From the NCBI GenBank assembly GCA_900314655.1, contig OMWC01000014.1:24917-88916 (forward strand): DNA of 64,000 nt. The letters run 5' to 3'. The position numbers were made by a program, and so were the translations under genes. The DNA comes from an uncultured Prevotellaceae bacterium (GTDB taxonomy: Bacteria > Bacteroidota > Bacteroidia > Bacteroidales > Bacteroidaceae). Positions 43,781-52,155 of the stretch are shown here, one piece after another (within the stretch, counting starts at the first letter, position 1; each line of letters starts with the position of its first letter). Under the pieces are notes generated by a model. It was not told where the DNA came from. It searched no databases and was given only the letters and a program-made list of their open reading frames with translations.

Positions 43781-44792
43781 GATCAAAGCCGAGGCCCTGC
43801 GTCTCGGCTTTTCTGCCTGTGGCATCGCCAAGGCTGAGCCCGTGGATGCCGAGACTGCCCAAGCCTTTCGCCAATGGCTCCGGCAGGGAGGTCATGCCAC
43901 CATGCAGTATATGGAAAACTATGAGGACAAGCGCCTCGATCCCCGTCTCTTGATGCCGGGCGTCAAGAGCATCATCTGCGTAGCCCTCAACTACGCCCCC
44001 TCCCAGCCCGTCAAAGGCATTGCCAACTACGCCATCGGCAAGGATTATCACGACATTGTAAAGCAAAAACTATATCAGCTAGCGCAAATACTAGCCCCCC
44101 TCACTCCCCCCCTGGGGGGAAGCCCCAACCTCACAGAGAGCCTCCCCCAAGGGGGAGGACGGGAGGGGGCTTTTCGTGCCTTCTCCGACAGCGCCCCCAT
44201 CCTCGAACGCTATTGGGCCATGAAGGCCGGTCTCGGCTTCATCGGCAAGAACCATCAGCTCATCATCCCAGGCATGGGCAGCCAGTTTTTTCTCGGCGAA
44301 CTCTTCGTTGACATCGAGCTCGAGCCCGATGCCCCTTGTCGCCAGCATTGCGGCAGTTGCCACCGATGCATCGACGCATGCCCTACGGGAGCACTGGCCC
44401 CCCTCACTCCCCCCCTGGGGGGAAGTCCCAACCTCACAGAAAGCCTCCCCCAGGGGGGAGGTTTGGAGGGGGCTTTCCATTCCTCCCTATGCCTCTCCTA
44501 CCTCACCATCGAGAACCGCGGAGCCATTCCTCCGGAAGCCGCCAGCAAGATGGGCCATACCTTCTACGGATGCGACCGCTGCCAGCAGGCATGCCCCTGG
44601 AATGCCAAGGCCATACCTACCTCCGAACCCCTCCTGCAGCCCACCGCAGAACTCCTCTCCATGAGCGACGAAGACTGGCAGCAGCTCTCACTCGAGCAAT
44701 ACCGCCGACTCTTCAAAGGCTCCGCCGTGAAACGGGCCAAATACGAAGGATTAATGAGAAACATCAAAGCCATCCAGCATGAACAAGATTAG
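43758..44792 (+). CDS. queG: Epoxyqueuosine reductase with two in-frame repeat insertions
   Basis: Reduces epoxyqueuosine to queuosine in tRNA, a cobalamin- and iron-sulphur-dependent step. The N-terminus (LGFSACGIAKAEPVDAET) and IICVALNYAPSQP, GKNHQLIIPGMGSQFFLGEL and the two 4Fe-4S motifs CRQHCGSCHRCIDACPTGA and CDRCQQACPWN are all present, so the enzyme looks functional. At about residues 113-138 and 214-239 the sequence reads APLTPPLGGSPNLTESLPQG plus GGxEGAF, twice, nearly identical. These blocks are absent from what I know of the family and are encoded by copies of an 80-bp C/G-rich palindromic repeat (44094-44174 and 44397-44476). Length is 344 aa, against about 290-310 aa without them. 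Third gene of its operon. Confidence 0.93.
   Translation: MSSSLSHKIKAEALRLGFSACGIAKAEPVDAETAQAFRQWLRQGGHATMQYMENYEDKRLDPRLLMPGVKSIICVALNYAPSQPVKGIANYAIGKDYHDIVKQKLYQLAQILAPLTPPLGGSPNLTESLPQGGGREGAFRAFSDSAPILERYWAMKAGLGFIGKNHQLIIPGMGSQFFLGELFVDIELEPDAPCRQHCGSCHRCIDACPTGALAPLTPPLGGSPNLTESLPQGGGLEGAFHSSLCLSYLTIENRGAIPPEAASKMGHTFYGCDRCQQACPWNAKAIPTSEPLLQPTAELLSMSDEDWQQLSLEQYRRLFKGSAVKRAKYEGLMRNIKAIQHEQD
44094..44174 (+). repeat. C/G-rich palindromic repeat, first copy inside queG
   Basis: Contains CCCCCCCTGGGGGGAAG, AACCTCACAGAGAG and CCTCCCCCAAGGGGGAGG, two self-complementary hairpins, and codes for LTPPLGGSPNLTESLPQGGG. It keeps the queG frame. Confidence 0.85.
44397..44476 (+). repeat. C/G-rich palindromic repeat, second copy inside queG
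   Basis: Differs from the first copy at only a handful of positions (for example AAGTCCC for AAGCCCC and TTTGG for ACGGG), in the same orientation and the same reading frame. It lies directly after the first 4Fe-4S motif. Confidence 0.85.
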
Positions 44793-45270
44793 TAAAGACC
44801 GCGCCCTGGCAGCCCTCGTGCGCACCTTCTTCAAGTATTTCCTCACCGGCATCATGGAGGGAAAAGACATCCATGACCCCAAAGCCGTGAAGCAGACACT
44901 CCTCGAGCACTACGAGCACGTAGCTCAGGTCTATAACCGCGAAGCCTTCTATGCCATTGCCCGCATGAACTACGAGGCCGCCGAGATAGAAAACGCCCTC
45001 CGCCAGCAGCCCGCCACCGACCTGATGCAGCTCGTGCGCATCGCCTGCCGCACCGAACCTTTCTATCAGACCATGGTCGAGGAATACAAACGCCACTTCC
45101 TCCTGCTGCTCGAAGGCCGCTTGGCCACTTCCGAGGAAGCCGCTCAATACACCCCCTGCCCCGAAGCCGGTCTCATCGACGAGCCCCTTGCCATCGACAT
45201 CATTGACCGCATGGCCCAAAATGCCTACAGCGAAGCCCGGAAAATATGCTCCGCAAACGGCCAACCATGA
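44779..45270 (+). CDS. Hypothetical cytoplasmic protein
   Basis: A 163-aa mostly helical protein (MNKISKDRALAALVRTFFKY, LLEHYEHVAQVYNREAFYAI, FYQTMVEEYKRHFLLLLEGR) with no signal peptide, membrane segment or known motif. It overlaps the end of queG by 14 bp and converges on the hexosaminidase gene with a 46-bp overlap. I do not recognise the family; the coding frame is supported by operon position and protein-like composition. Confidence 0.6.
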   Translation: MNKISKDRALAALVRTFFKYFLTGIMEGKDIHDPKAVKQTLLEHYEHVAQVYNREAFYAIARMNYEAAEIENALRQQPATDLMQLVRIACRTEPFYQTMVEEYKRHFLLLLEGRLATSEEAAQYTPCPEAGLIDEPLAIDIIDRMAQNAYSEARKICSANGQP

Positions 45271-46871
45271 GCCTTATATAATAAGGTGAGGCGCCGTTCC
45301 CTTTCCACGAACGCCTTGAAATCCTTCTGCTCCGGCATCACCCATTGCACCTCGCTCAGCGCCCCCATGCGGGGTAGCACCTGATAGAACGCCTGGCTCT
45401 CGCAGGTCACATACTCCGTCCAGAGATTCGCCTGAGCTCCCAGGATATGCTTCCGTGCCTCCGCCGACAGCGTTTCGGGAGCAGGATCAAGCCCGTAGGT
45501 CGTTTCCACGGTAATCAGATTGGCAAACGAGAACGGCTCCCCCCATTCATGATCCTTCGTCTGGTAGTAATCGAAGTAGCAGTGGCTCGTGGGCGCCATG
45601 ATCACGTCGTGCCCCTTCTGCGAAGCCGCCAAGCCCCCTTTCACCCCTCGCCAGCTCATGATCGTGGCCGATTCGTTCATGTCGCTCTCCATCAGTTCAT
45701 CCCAGCCTATCAGCTTTCTCCCGTGGCTGTTCAGGAAAGCCTCCACCCGCTTGGTGAAATAGCCCTGCAGCCTGGCCTCCGCCTTCTGATTGCCGTCAGC
45801 CTTCAGCCCCAGTTCCTTGATGCGCTGCTGGCATCGCTGGCATTGCTCCCACCTCACCTTCGGAGCCTCGTCGCCCCCAATATGGATATACTCCGAGGGG
45901 AATATTTCCATCAGTTCCGTCAGCACACCCTCCACGAACCGGAAAGTCTCCTCCTTTCCCGCACAAAGAATGTCATCAAACACCCCCCAATGGCCCTCCA
46001 CCTCGTAGGGACCACCCGTGCATCCCAGTTCCGGATAGGCTTTCAGTGCCCCAAGCATGTGTCCCGGCATGTCAATCTCCGGAATCACCGTGATATACCG
46101 CTCCTGCGCATAGTTCACGATCTCCTTCAGTTCCTCCTTCGTGTAGCTGCCCCCGTAGGGCGTGCCGTCGTCAATCGCCGAATTACGCCCCAGCACCGTA
46201 TAGCCACGCACCGAGCCCTTCTCCACCAGCTTCGGGTAACGGTCGATGGCTACACGCCATCCCTGGTCGTCCGTCAAGTGCCAATGGAAACGGTTCATAT
46301 TGTGCATCGCCATCGCGTCGAGATACTTCTTCACAAACGCCACGCCGAAGAAATGGCGAGCCACGTCAAGATGCATGCCCCGATAGCCAAACCGCGGAGC
46401 ATCTTCTATCACTGCAGCCGGAAGAATGGCCTCACCCTTCAGTCCCGAAAGCGACTTGCGCAGCGTCTGGATGCCATAGAACACCCCCTGCGGTGTCAGT
46501 CCCTCTATCGTAACCCGCTTCCTGTCCACGCTGATGCGGTAGCCCTCCGGCTCCGTCATCTTCTCGTTCAGTCGCAGCACTATAGCCTTATCCTTTGCAG
46601 CCTTCTTTCCGATGGCAACATCCATCTGCATCTCCTCCCTCAGATACTCCCGCAGGAACTCGGCATTCCTCTTCAGCCGCCCGTCATCAGCCACGATCAC
46701 CACCTGCTGATTCAGCACGAAGCCCTCCCCCTTCTGCATCACAATCTCTCGCGGCAGCGGCACCACCTCGTATTTCGCCGTCTGGCCATTCTGATTTACG
46801 GAAACAGCCATACTCGTCAACACAAAGGCCAAACAGACAAAAAGCATTACAACCCTCTTCATAGCGTTCAT
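45225..46871 (-). CDS. Beta-N-acetylhexosaminidase (GH20)
   Basis: A 548-aa exported enzyme that removes terminal GlcNAc/GalNAc from glycans. Signal peptide (MKRVVMLFVCLAFVLTSMAV), N-terminal GH20b domain (about 30-150), then the TIM barrel with FGYRGMHLDVARHFF, LTDDQGWRV and the catalytic pair in YIHIGGDEAPKVRWE (Asp-Glu). The C-terminus is complete (KAHGWPFAEHIFRASL) and short, without the extra binding modules of some Bacteroides enzymes. It is a stand-alone gene with its own -7 box at 46897-46904, convergent with the hypothetical gene before it. The start at 46871 (MNAMKRV) could also be at 46862. Confidence 0.94.
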   Translation of the reverse strand: MNAMKRVVMLFVCLAFVLTSMAVSVNQNGQTAKYEVVPLPREIVMQKGEGFVLNQQVVIVADDGRLKRNAEFLREYLREEMQMDVAIGKKAAKDKAIVLRLNEKMTEPEGYRISVDRKRVTIEGLTPQGVFYGIQTLRKSLSGLKGEAILPAAVIEDAPRFGYRGMHLDVARHFFGVAFVKKYLDAMAMHNMNRFHWHLTDDQGWRVAIDRYPKLVEKGSVRGYTVLGRNSAIDDGTPYGGSYTKEELKEIVNYAQERYITVIPEIDMPGHMLGALKAYPELGCTGGPYEVEGHWGVFDDILCAGKEETFRFVEGVLTELMEIFPSEYIHIGGDEAPKVRWEQCQRCQQRIKELGLKADGNQKAEARLQGYFTKRVEAFLNSHGRKLIGWDELMESDMNESATIMSWRGVKGGLAASQKGHDVIMAPTSHCYFDYYQTKDHEWGEPFSFANLITVETTYGLDPAPETLSAEARKHILGAQANLWTEYVTCESQAFYQVLPRMGALSEVQWVMPEQKDFKAFVERERRLTLLYKAHGWPFAEHIFRASL

Positions 46872-46896
46872 TTGATTACAATTTGATTACAGTTCA

Positions 46897-46904
46897 CAAA
46901 AATA
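46897..46904 (-). promoter_or_regulatory. -7 box of the GH20 gene
   Basis: TATTTTTG on the minus strand, 26 bp before the start codon at 46871. Confidence 0.65.
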
Positions 46905-46995
46905 CGAAAAAGATTTGGTATCTTCGCTTTTTTATCGTTATTTTGCAGAAAACTTTGTGACTTTGTGTCTTTGTGTTCCATTAAAACAAACATAA

Positions 46996-47478
46996 GTGGA
47001 CGAACAGAAACGAATTGAAACGCGCCAGCGGCTCGAAAAAGGCAAGTCGTACAAATGGCTCCAGAAGATATCCGACATCATGGACCGCTACTACCTCGAT
47101 GCCGCCCTCGGCTTCGCCATCCCCGGCGGAATAGGCGACGCCATTGCTGCCGTCTTCTCCATCGGCTATGTGCTCTTCTCAGCCATCGGCGTGCGCTCCT
47201 TCCCCCTCACGCTGGCCATCATGAACAACACCCTCCGCGACGTCGTCCTCGGCATGATACCCTTCTACCTGGGCGACATCTTCGACATCTTCCACCGTTC
47301 CAACCGTCAGAACATGGCCCTCATCCGCGGCTTCGTAGAGGGCGATCAGGCCATCATCCACGCCGTCAACCGCAAGGCCGGCATCAGCATCCTAGTCTTC
47401 ATCCTCCTCTGCGTCCTCCTCTACTTCATGATACGCCTCGTCATCTGGGCCGCCCAATATATGTTCTCCCTGTTCTGA
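46996..47478 (+). CDS. DUF4112 membrane protein
   Basis: A 160-aa protein from a GTG start (MDEQKRIETRQRLEKGKSYK). The DUF4112 block is clear: LDAALGFAIPGGIGDAIAAV, FPLTLAIMNNTLRDVVLGMI and PFYLGDIFDIFHRSNRQNMA, with two or three membrane helices and a last one at about 130-155. Function unknown. Upstream the sequence GTGTCTTTGTGTTCCATTAAA recurs at about 11.99 kb in repeat element A (CTCTTTGTGTTCCATTAAA), a phrase common in front of genes in this kind of genome. A strong terminator follows. Confidence 0.88.
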   Translation: MDEQKRIETRQRLEKGKSYKWLQKISDIMDRYYLDAALGFAIPGGIGDAIAAVFSIGYVLFSAIGVRSFPLTLAIMNNTLRDVVLGMIPFYLGDIFDIFHRSNRQNMALIRGFVEGDQAIIHAVNRKAGISILVFILLCVLLYFMIRLVIWAAQYMFSLF

Positions 47479-47533
47479 CATCTGTTTCTCATTTTATGAT
47501 CATAAAATGAGGAACTGGGGGGTATTTAAATCG

Positions 47534-47572
47534 GACGTTCCCGAAGGGCAACCCTCGGGAACGTCTTTTTAT
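47534..47572 (+). terminator. Rho-independent terminator after the DUF4112 gene
   Basis: GACGTTCCCGAAGGG pairs with CCCTCGGGAACGTC across CAA, followed by TTTTTATTTATT. Confidence 0.85.
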
Positions 47573-48934
47573 TTATTGGGGATTTGCAGATGTATGGCTG
47601 AGGATGTCTCTCAGGAGGGCGTTGAAGTCGATGAGGTTGCCTGGATTGGGAGAGTAGCCCAGAATGACGACCACCAATTCGTGGGAGGGGAAGATAAAGA
47701 TGTCTTGCCCGTCGTGGCCATCGCAATAGTACATGTCCTTGGGCACGTCGGGAAACTTGCCGCAACGGTTCAGCCAGAAGAAGGCGCCATAGCGGTTGTC
47801 GCTGGCGGCAGCTGGACGGCGCGAATAATCTACCCATCCTTCGGGCAGTATGCGCTCGGAACCGATGCAGCCGTCGTTGAGGTACAGCTGTCCGAAACGT
47901 GCGAAATCCTTTGCCGTGGCATAGAGGTAGGAGGAGCCTAAGGGGGTGCCGCTGACGTCTTGCTCGAAGACGGGACCGGTCATGCCGAGCGGGGCAAAGA
48001 GCCGCGTGTGGATATAGCGGAGGAATGCTTCGCCGGAGGGGAAACGGCTGCGTAGATAGCGCATCACGATGTTGGTGGTGCCGCTGGAGTATTGCCAGTG
48101 GGTGCCAGGGGCATGCTGGAGGGGCTTCGAAAGGGCGAAGAGGCCCATGTCGGTCTCGCAATGGAGCATGATGTTGACGTCGGAACGTGCACCGTAGTCT
48201 TCGTTCCATTCAAGTCCGCTCTGCATCTGCATCAGGTGGTGGAGGGTGATGGCCTTGCGGCCGTCGGCCTGCCACTGGGGGATGTCCATCGGGGCATGAA
48301 TGTCGAGAAGGCTGTCGCGGACCATCAGGCCTACGAGCGCATTGGTGAAGCTCTTGGCCATGCTCCAGCTGAGGAGTTTGGTGTGGGGGCCGATGCCCTG
48401 GTCATAGCTTTCGGCCACTACCCTGCCCTTGTGGAGAACGACGAAGGCAAAGGGATGGCCGTGATAGGCGCGCTGGCTGACGAATGCCTTCGCGATGGGG
48501 GCAAGACGCTCAGCGACGGCGGAATCGCCGACAGGCAGAGGGGCCTGGGTGGTGGAGTCGTGAGAGGGCTGCGCTTCAGGAAGCAGGTCTTTCGGGAAAC
48601 GCTGCTGTCTCAGCGCTTCGGCGGAGATGCCTCGCAACAAGGTCACGCCGAAGCCCTCGCGGTAAACGGCTGTGGATTTGCCCCAGAGGAAGCGGCTGGT
48701 GACGGTCTGATGCTCAAGGTCAACGGTGTTGCTTGTGAAGCGGATGAGGGAGAAGTTGAGGTCAAGTGCCTCAACTTCTTTGGGATTACGCCCCGAGACG
48801 AAGACCGCCGAAGCCAGATTCTTCGCGGCATAGCCCGTAATGATGGGCATCAGGCCGTTCAGGTAGATGCATCCTCCAAGAAGGGCCAGGAGGACGGCAA
48901 TGGCAACGTAACGGAAGAGCCTTTTCAAAAACAT
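47573..48934 (-). CDS. Membrane-anchored serine hydrolase (class C beta-lactamase fold)
   Basis: A 453-aa protein with an N-terminal membrane anchor (LFRYVAIAVLLALLGGCIYL; the cysteine in LGGC makes a lipoprotein possible) and a beta-lactamase/DD-peptidase-like domain. The catalytic Ser-x-x-Lys is in KLLSWSMAKSFTNALVGLMV, the second motif is likely the Tyr-x-Ser-like WQYSSGTTNIVMRYL, and the last is the G-x-x-G-type HDGQDIFIFPSHELVVVI. Likely acts on peptidoglycan-derived or other peptides, as in EstB/FmtA-like proteins. It is last in a minus-strand run with glmM (10 bp gap). Confidence 0.9.
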   Translation of the reverse strand: MFLKRLFRYVAIAVLLALLGGCIYLNGLMPIITGYAAKNLASAVFVSGRNPKEVEALDLNFSLIRFTSNTVDLEHQTVTSRFLWGKSTAVYREGFGVTLLRGISAEALRQQRFPKDLLPEAQPSHDSTTQAPLPVGDSAVAERLAPIAKAFVSQRAYHGHPFAFVVLHKGRVVAESYDQGIGPHTKLLSWSMAKSFTNALVGLMVRDSLLDIHAPMDIPQWQADGRKAITLHHLMQMQSGLEWNEDYGARSDVNIMLHCETDMGLFALSKPLQHAPGTHWQYSSGTTNIVMRYLRSRFPSGEAFLRYIHTRLFAPLGMTGPVFEQDVSGTPLGSSYLYATAKDFARFGQLYLNDGCIGSERILPEGWVDYSRRPAAASDNRYGAFFWLNRCGKFPDVPKDMYYCDGHDGQDIFIFPSHELVVVILGYSPNPGNLIDFNALLRDILSHTSANPQ

Positions 48935-48943
48935 CCGGTTGGC

Positions 48944-50365
48944 TTAGCCTTGCATCTTATAGACGATGTCCATGATCTGCTTGCCGAGGGCGTCGGCTTC
49001 GTCCATGGTGTGGGCCTCGGAATAGACGCGGATGATGGGCTCGGTGTTCGACTTGCGCAGATGAACCCACTTGTCGGGGAAGTCGATCTTCACGCCGTCG
49101 ATGTCGTTGACCTGCTCATTAGCGAACATCTGCTTCACGCGCTCGAGGATGGCATCCACGTCGGTGGAGGGAGTGAGGTCGATGCGGTTCTTGGCAATGA
49201 AATAGGCAGGGAAGGTCTTGCGCAACTGGCTGGCCTTCATGCCTTTCTGAGCGAGAGAGCTGAGGAAGAGGGCGATGCCTACGAGGGCGTCGCGGCCATA
49301 GTGGCTCTCGGGATAGATGACACCGCCGTTGCCTTCGCCGCCGATGACGGCTCCCACTTGCTTCATCCGGGTGGTGACGTTCACTTCGCCTACGGCAGCG
49401 GCTGCATACTGGCCGCCATACTTCTCGGTGACGTCGCGGAGGGCACGTGTGGACGAGAGGTTGGAGACGGTGGTGAGCTGGGTGTTGGGTGTCAGGTGTT
49501 GGGTGTTGGAAAGGACGTAGTCGGCCACGGAGACGAGGGTGTATTCCTCGCCGAACATGGTGCCGTCTTCGCAGATGAAGGCCAGGCGGTCAACGTCGGG
49601 ATCTACGACGATGCCGAGGTCGAAGGAGCCTTCGCGCATGCGGCCCATGATGCCCTGGAGATTCTTTTCGAGGGGCTCAGGATTGTGGGCGAAGTCGCCG
49701 TTGGCCTCGCCGTTGAGTATCTCGTAGCTGACGCCGAGGGCTTCAAGCAGTCGAGGGAGGATGATGCCGCCGACGCTGTTGATGGCATCCACGCAGACGC
49801 GGAACTGGGCCTTGCGGATGGCTTCGCGGTCAACGAGGCGGAGGGCAAGCACGCTCTCTACATGGCGCTCGTCGAAGGTGTTGTCTTCGATGTAGCGACC
49901 CAGATGATCTACGTCGGCATATTCGAAGGCTTCGGCCTCGGCGATGCGTAGCACCTCGTTGCCGGCTTCCTTGTCGAGGAACTCGCCTTCGCTGTTGAGC
50001 AGCTTCAGGGCGTTCCACTGGCGGGGGTTGTGGGAGGCGGTGATGATGATGCCGCCGTCGGCTCCGCTCATGCGTACGGCAAGTTCGGTGGTAGGCGTGG
50101 TGGCGAGTCCGATGTTGACTACGTCGTAGCCGTAGCCCATGAGTGTGCCGCAGACTACGTTCTTGACCATCTCGCCTGAGATGCGTGCATCACGGCCTAC
50201 GATGATCTTGCCGGAGGGCTCTGAGCCGTCGGTCTTACGGCCTTGGCGCTTGATGAAGGTGGCGTAGGCGGTCACGAACTTGACGATGTCTAAGGGGTTG
50301 AGGGTATCGCCGGTGGGGCCTCCGATGGTGCCACGTATGCCGGATATGGATTTAATGAGTGTCAT
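48944..50365 (-). CDS. glmM: Phosphoglucosamine mutase-type phosphohexomutase with short repeat insertion
   Basis: Interconverts glucosamine-6-P and glucosamine-1-P for cell-wall precursors. The 473-aa protein starts MTLIKSISGIRGTIGG; the phosphoserine loop is IIITASHNPRQWNALKL, the metal loop is VDPDVDRLAFI, the sugar loop is GGEGNGGVIYPESHYGRD and the phosphate loop is RKSNTEPIIRVYSE. At about residues 285-297 it reads LSNTQHLTPNTQLTT, where the family usually has a short loop before TVSNLSSTRALRDVT; this is encoded by a CAACACCCAACACC-type simple repeat (49476-49511), presumably a tolerated insertion. Bacteroidetes GlmM proteins are longer than the E. coli type and often lie beside DUF4827 genes, as here. 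Confidence 0.93.
   Translation of the reverse strand: MTLIKSISGIRGTIGGPTGDTLNPLDIVKFVTAYATFIKRQGRKTDGSEPSGKIIVGRDARISGEMVKNVVCGTLMGYGYDVVNIGLATTPTTELAVRMSGADGGIIITASHNPRQWNALKLLNSEGEFLDKEAGNEVLRIAEAEAFEYADVDHLGRYIEDNTFDERHVESVLALRLVDREAIRKAQFRVCVDAINSVGGIILPRLLEALGVSYEILNGEANGDFAHNPEPLEKNLQGIMGRMREGSFDLGIVVDPDVDRLAFICEDGTMFGEEYTLVSVADYVLSNTQHLTPNTQLTTVSNLSSTRALRDVTEKYGGQYAAAAVGEVNVTTRMKQVGAVIGGEGNGGVIYPESHYGRDALVGIALFLSSLAQKGMKASQLRKTFPAYFIAKNRIDLTPSTDVDAILERVKQMFANEQVNDIDGVKIDFPDKWVHLRKSNTEPIIRVYSEAHTMDEADALGKQIMDIVYKMQG
49476..49511 (-). repeat. Simple repeat inserted inside glmM
   Basis: On the plus strand it reads GGGTGTTGGGTGTCAGGTG, then TTGGGTGTTGG. Two TGGGTGT units and a TCAGGTG link make up the insert, which preserves the frame. 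Confidence 0.6.
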
Positions 50366-50386
50366 GATTTTATGTATTTCTGTTTT

Positions 50387-51037
50387 TTACAGGCCGCGCT
50401 GGAAGGTGAGGTGGTAGAAATAGGGGGCCACGTTCTGCGTGGCGTAGGTGTGTCCCTGAGTGTGGGGCACAATGATATTGACTTCGGCCACATGGTCGGT
50501 CTCGCTGACAGGCCGTCCCACCTTGATATAAGAGAGGGGCACGAGCCATCCTGAGGGCACGGAGGTGGTGTTGTAGGCAGACGCCATCTGGCTGTATTGG
50601 GTCTGGGTGTTGATGAAGGTAGCCGTCATGGTGCCGTTGTTGTTGGTGACAATCATGTTGTCGGTATATCGCGGCAGGGATGTCAGGCGGAGACTATCGG
50701 TCATAACGTAGCGCTCCTCGAAGCGGCAGAGCACCTTGACGGTCTCGCCATTCTTGATCTTGCTGCCGCATCCCTTATGGACGATCTGCATATATACGCC
50801 GCTGCTGTTGAAGAGGACGTACTCGTTCTCGTCAACATCGGTCGTGGAGTCTTTGGCGAAGAACTCGCTCTCGCTGATGACCTTGATGCCCTTCTTGGCG
50901 ATATACGACTTGATGGCGTTGACTTCGTTTTCTTTCTGCTCGGCATAGGTTTCATACTTCTTGCAGGAGCCAAGAAGCACGCTGATCAGGGCGAAGGCCG
51001 CGAGCAGCATCATGCCGGAATTCCTGAGATTTTTCAT
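50387..51037 (-). CDS. DUF4827 lipoprotein
   Basis: A 216-aa protein from MKNLRNSGM with a lipobox (ISVLLGSC; Cys about 25). The rest matches the DUF4827 pattern (KGIKVISESEFF, VHKGCGSKIKNGETVKVLCR, SLSYIKVGRP-like PLSYIKVGRPVSETDHVAEV and YYHLTF-type end FYHLTFQRGL). The fold looks like that of FKBP-type peptidyl-prolyl isomerases, with a fixed cysteine, but no isomerase activity can be claimed. It lies 21 bp before glmM on the same strand and has its own -7 box at 51068-51075 (TACTTTTG). Confidence 0.85.
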   Translation of the reverse strand: MKNLRNSGMMLLAAFALISVLLGSCKKYETYAEQKENEVNAIKSYIAKKGIKVISESEFFAKDSTTDVDENEYVLFNSSGVYMQIVHKGCGSKIKNGETVKVLCRFEERYVMTDSLRLTSLPRYTDNMIVTNNNGTMTATFINTQTQYSQMASAYNTTSVPSGWLVPLSYIKVGRPVSETDHVAEVNIIVPHTQGHTYATQNVAPYFYHLTFQRGL

Positions 51038-51067
51038 TTTCTGTCCCAATTACAATTAATTCGGGTG

Positions 51068-51075
51068 CAAAAGTA
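51068..51075 (-). promoter_or_regulatory. -7 box of the DUF4827 gene
   Basis: TACTTTTG on the minus strand, 30 bp before the chosen start codon. Confidence 0.55.
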
Positions 51076-51117
51076 CGAAAAATATATGTATTGAGCCACA
51101 CCCGTGATGATAAAAAA

Positions 51118-52137
51118 CTATAATTCTTCGATTGCCTTGCGCGCAATCAGCTCTGCCTCGGCCATCGTGCAGTTGAGACGGCCGCCGGAGGCATTGAGAT
51201 GGCCGCCGCCGTTGAAGTACTTCTCAGCTATCTTCGTACAGGAGAGATCATCTACGGAGCGAAGGCTGACCCAGATGAGCTGGTCGTGCTCGGTGTCTTC
51301 ACGGAGGGAGATGCTCAGGCGGATGCCCTTCATCTGGAGGGGCATGTTGACGAGTCCCTCGGCATCGCCCTTCTGGTAATGGAAACGGCGCAGGTCCTGA
51401 CGGGTAAGGGTGAAATAGGCTGCATGGTGCTGGGCGAAGACTTGGAGTTTCTCGTAGAGCACGTAGCCCGTGAGCCGCAGGCGTCCCTCGGAGAAGTTGT
51501 GATACACGTTGCGGTAGATCTTGTCCTTGTTGATGCCCTTGGTGAGCAGCTGGGAGATGATGAAGAAGAGTTCGGGCGCGGCGGAGTTGTAGGTGAAGCC
51601 ACCGGTGTCGGTCATCATGCCGCAATAGAGGCAGACGGCATCCTGACGGGTGAGATGGCCAAAGCCGCCAAGCTGCCAGATGACGCGGAAGACTACCTCG
51701 GAGGCGCTGCTGAGCTTGGGCTGGCTGATGAGCATCTTCGTGGGAATCGTGGGTGAAGGATGATGGTCGATGACGATGCGGTCGGCCTTGGACTGACTGA
51801 GCGCCAAAGCCATGTCGCCAAGACGGTCTTCCTGAGAGAAATCGAGGCAGAAGATGAGATCGGCCTCCGCCATGGCCTGAGTGACGATGTCGGGGTGCTT
51901 GTCGTAGCGCACGATGCTTTGTGCCCCCGGCAGCCACTGGAGGAAGTCGGGGAACATATCGGGCACGCATACAAGGGGATCCTTGCCCTGGCTCCGCAGA
52001 TAGCCTGCCCATCCGAGGGATGAGCCGAGGGCATCGCCGTCGGGACTGCGATGGGCACAGACGACGATGCGCTCGGCATCGTCAATCATGCCCATCAGAC
52101 AGTCTGCCTTAGGGATAGTCAATAAATCTATATCCAT
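51118..52137 (-). CDS. DHH-family phosphoesterase (NrnA-type oligoribonuclease/PAP phosphatase)
   Basis: A 339-aa protein that trims short RNA (nanoRNA) and dephosphorylates 3'-phosphoadenosine 5'-phosphate. Motifs: IVVCAHRSPDGDALGSSLGW (motif I), FCLDFSQEDRLGDMA, RIVIDHHPSPTI (DHH signature), and in the DHHA1 domain KIAEKYFNGGGHLNASGG (GGGH). Full length for the family. It overlaps no gene; the nucleotidyltransferase gene ends 18 bp upstream, so the two are probably co-transcribed. In Bacteroidetes NrnA replaces the oligoribonuclease Orn. Confidence 0.93.
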   Translation of the reverse strand: MDIDLLTIPKADCLMGMIDDAERIVVCAHRSPDGDALGSSLGWAGYLRSQGKDPLVCVPDMFPDFLQWLPGAQSIVRYDKHPDIVTQAMAEADLIFCLDFSQEDRLGDMALALSQSKADRIVIDHHPSPTIPTKMLISQPKLSSASEVVFRVIWQLGGFGHLTRQDAVCLYCGMMTDTGGFTYNSAAPELFFIISQLLTKGINKDKIYRNVYHNFSEGRLRLTGYVLYEKLQVFAQHHAAYFTLTRQDLRRFHYQKGDAEGLVNMPLQMKGIRLSISLREDTEHDQLIWVSLRSVDDLSCTKIAEKYFNGGGHLNASGGRLNCTMAEAELIARKAIEEL

Positions 52138-52155
52138 AGTGGATAGAGGCGGGAA

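Noticed and set aside
45447..46886. 479-aa open frame opposite the hexosaminidase gene
   Set aside because: Antisense shadow of the GH20 gene with His/Arg/Leu-rich composition.
48092..49951. 619-aa open frame on the plus strand
   Set aside because: It spans, in antisense, the ends of two well-identified genes (serine hydrolase and glmM), so it cannot be a real gene.
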